A stretch of DNA of 7,159 bases from Acidimicrobiaceae bacterium. GTDB taxonomy: Bacteria > Actinomycetota > Acidimicrobiia > Acidimicrobiales > Ilumatobacteraceae. A program made the translations under genes and the position numbers. Shown piece by piece: positions 6,401 through 7,159 of the stretch (its first letter is position 1; every line of letters starts with the position of its first letter). Under the pieces are notes generated by a model. It was not told the DNA's origin. It was given only the letters and a program-made list of their open reading frames with translations, and made no database searches. Where the stretch lies: positions 1-7,159 of the forward strand of contig DMQJ01000098.1 in assembly GCA_003455715.1 (NCBI GenBank), read 5' to 3'.

Positions 6401-7159
6401 CGGGCACGACTCGCCCATGCTGATCGTCGCGGGCGACTTCCTCGTCGTCGAGGACGAAGCCGCTGGGTACGTGCCGTCGATCTCGTGCAGCGCGGAACCG
6501 ATCGAGTACGACGGCGACGACTCGGAGCCGTCGTCGGCGCTGGCTACCGCTGAGGTGGCCAGGGTGGCCGGACCCACCGCCGAGATCACCATCGAACCCT
6601 CCACGTGGGTGACCTGCGACGTGCTCAACACCGCGAACAGCGCTGATCTCGCGGTGTACAAGTCGGACGGCGATGCCGTCGCGGTGGCCGGTGGCGCACC
6701 GATCACCTACACGTTCGACGTCCGTAACCAGAACGGCTTCCTCGAGGGCGATGCGACGCTGATCGACGAACTGCCTGAGGGCTGGTCGTGGGTGCCCGGC
6801 ACCGTGGAGGGTTGCGCGTCGCACACCATCGTCGGCCGCACCCTCGAGTGCGTCATCGCCGAAGAAGATCTGATGTCGCCCTACGACGAAACCTCGGTGT
6901 CGGCCGACGCCCAGGTGGCGGCCGACGCACCGTCTGGCGACTACGAGAACATCGTTGTCGTCGGGTCGGAGGCGAAGCCGGCCCCCGACGACCCGTCGTG
7001 CGTCACCCTCAAGGGCGAAGAAGGCGACTCCGAGGAAGAGAACGAGGAGATCGAACTCGACCCCAACTTCGCTTGCGAGATCACCCCGGTGGTGCGTGAG
7101 GCGTCGATGTCGGCGACGAAGACGTCGAATGCGACGGGTCCGGTGGCGATTGGCGGGTC
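3444..7159 (+). CDS. Giant secreted modular surface protein with prealbumin-like and DUF11 repeats (3' end outside window)
   Basis: The frame starts at GTG 3444 and stays open to the right edge: 1238 codons with no stop. Residues 1-29 are a Sec signal peptide (WK n-region, Ala/Val core, cleavage near VSA-A-E). The rest is a chain of beta-sandwich modules. Module 1 is about 40-140; modules 2-4 (about 143-244, 244-345, 346-447) look like CnaB/prealbumin-type domains. Modules 5-7 (448-594, 595-754, 756-951) are longer and DUF11-like, module 8 (952-1064) returns to the CnaB-like pattern, module 9 (1068-1220) is a clear DUF11 domain (DLAVYKSDGD, PITYTFDVRNQNG, DELPEGW), and module 10 opens at 1222. 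Most modules begin with a strand ending in Lys (LTIMK, MQLSK, VNIHK, LDVQK, LTITK). The protein is very acidic, with only about 15 Lys in view and Asp/Glu-rich linkers near 833-848 and 1190-1205. Such proteins serve as wall or surface stalks, adhesins or matrix components. A C-terminal anchor (sortase motif or membrane helix) would lie beyond the window. No enzymatic domain is visible. Confidence 0.9.
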   Translation, partial: MGVRASWKAALAAVLAVPVVGITAPVSAAELCTIEEPCFGDLTVNFAHVTDGAFSVDFTVEENSSEVFSGSAYAGDPSETLVGELEELASYTIRVPLPDQLYVDSASCDGASAQVSDAVTLEFNYSSATGEPVNCTITLGDAAQLTIMKSAYYGDGAADFDFQVTGANYDQTVTLEVEGGDPGFDETTLWLPVGTYSVTEAQQVGWLLDESECVKNSLQVVDPASFQLDVGNDVECHFVNVRGAVMQLSKMFSNEADDVLATFEGSWTDEQVMLGHEESATLTLPSGFHSLTELPLEGYEGVITCSVFDSSDEFVDTFYSDGLTVDFTATAGDVVECYATNTPLPVVNIHKVVATDGTEEERTFTFTGQNGDDTEVIGEFGDSGDYSDGSLVGLPNYFAITESSATGGWALDSVECDGNEVLITDDTFFPYLLNGDVVDCVVTNVRALDVQKELVSLVPTDEPGEYLAEWNVTVTNGTDTESSELELTDEIDVPFLATVPESYALDGDGNSAGSWDGVSNLVLSTGFTLGAGQSESWQLFATIQLPSNMPPAYLRCPAHPDLGEGDGLQNTATLRWLPSEEIADRAWVCDDLPAAELTITKEPLGGPQSNGDGTWSQQYTLTVANEGDGYGTFSVTDWPMFGEPFEVLEVSFDFGEFQLFYPDWDGLDPLTVWTNRPIGANSSLQAIVTVEFAAAPLGFLDDDFGRECSFADGTPLEGYGLANSATMYLGEIWLDEEGPAEVTVVACVDGPNENVLIDKMVAGYEYLSDDTIAVEFDIIVTNEPLDDRDVMAGGYQMIDLLELDLGGVAATDFELLSTDGFEFFDGEEGEEPDPDADAARFSTAEALWAIGQVQPGSTHTYRVRVTYSVDLEVGFLGECIDIEESIESDTQAGGAMNVVMWAAGGVNFDFPIEPQSVEQRLDRRMQKVFIAPDDLESFAGLGISYDCVDLSVIEVDKEVDDTNGGSAAPDEFEFIVFNDRKEERVLGHDSPMLIVAGDFLVVEDEAAGYVPSISCSAEPIEYDGDDSEPSSALATAEVARVAGPTAEITIEPSTWVTCDVLNTANSADLAVYKSDGDAVAVAGGAPITYTFDVRNQNGFLEGDATLIDELPEGWSWVPGTVEGCASHTIVGRTLECVIAEEDLMSPYDETSVSADAQVAADAPSGDYENIVVVGSEAKPAPDDPSCVTLKGEEGDSEEENEEIELDPNFACEITPVVREASMSATKTSNATGPVAIGG
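3873..4784 (+). repeat. Three diverged 303-bp tandem protein modules with fixed period
   Basis: Within the surface-protein gene, the module-opening lysine codons fall at 3888, 4191, 4494 and 4797, exactly 303 bp (101 residues) apart. Each unit then shows the same order of landmarks: opening Lys, a strand ending in T-E about 43-51 residues later, a Cys, then D/E-C-x-x-x-N closing the module (CHFVN, CYATN, CVVTN). Apart from these landmarks the units differ strongly in both DNA and protein, so they are old duplications rather than recent ones. The period stops at module 5, where modules become about 150 residues or longer. Confidence 0.75.

Noticed and set aside
5613..6824. 403-codon minus-strand open frame within the surface-protein gene
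   Set aside because: Its composition (Val/Asp/Arg/His mixture without motifs) is what the antisense of an Asp/Glu-rich GC-biased gene gives; no Shine-Dalgarno or signal was seen.
1..7159. tRNA, rRNA, CRISPR array, insertion sequence or phage attachment site
   Set aside because: I read for cloverleaf ends, short direct repeats with spacers, transposase motifs and terminal inverted repeats and found none; the only repeats are protein modules and short dyads.

Overview
The window is GC-rich DNA from a high-GC actinobacterium. Coding is dense, codons end mostly in G or C, one start is GTG behind a strong Shine-Dalgarno, and two short genes carry actinobacterial-style lipoprotein signals. The strongly acidic, lysine-poor surface protein and the C-terminal module of the glycosidase suggest a marine or aquatic Acidimicrobiia (Ilumatobacter-like). 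That placement is inference from style, not a sequence match. I see no RNA gene, insertion sequence, CRISPR array or integrase.

Layout, left to right. (1) 1-46 is a GC-rich hairpin at the 3' end of the first gene. (2) 41-1606, minus strand, is a secreted GH18-family glycoside hydrolase lipoprotein with an intact DxxDxDxE motif. (3) 1607-1684 is a short divergent intergenic region. (4) 1685-2653, plus strand, is a ten-helix EamA/DMT-family transporter. (5) Its stop and the stop of the next, convergent gene lie in one 10-bp palindrome at 2651-2660. (6) 2658-3344, minus strand, is a cyclophilin-type peptidyl-prolyl isomerase lipoprotein. (7) 3345-3443 is a second divergent intergenic region, with a dyad, an extended -10 candidate and a Shine-Dalgarno. 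(8) 3444 to the right edge, plus strand, is the first 1238 codons of a very large secreted surface protein. It is built from about ten immunoglobulin-like/prealbumin-like and DUF11-type modules, and its 3' end is outside the window.

Three of the four products act outside the cytoplasm (glycosidase lipoprotein, foldase lipoprotein, giant surface protein) and the fourth is an inner-membrane transporter. The genes alternate in strand, so they are separate transcription units rather than an operon. A link between the periplasmic-type isomerase and its divergent neighbour, the multidomain surface protein, is plausible (foldase and client) but is inference only.

The most interesting structure is inside the surface protein. 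Module-opening lysines at residues 149, 250, 351 and 452 are spaced exactly 101 residues (303 bp) apart although the modules have diverged in sequence. Modules 2, 3, 4 and 8 each carry a Lys...Glu...Asn set in the order expected of CnaB-type intramolecular isopeptide domains, plus a Cys pair. Module 1 keeps the Cys pair but has lost both Lys and Asn. I do not see a recognisable new multi-gene system in this window.
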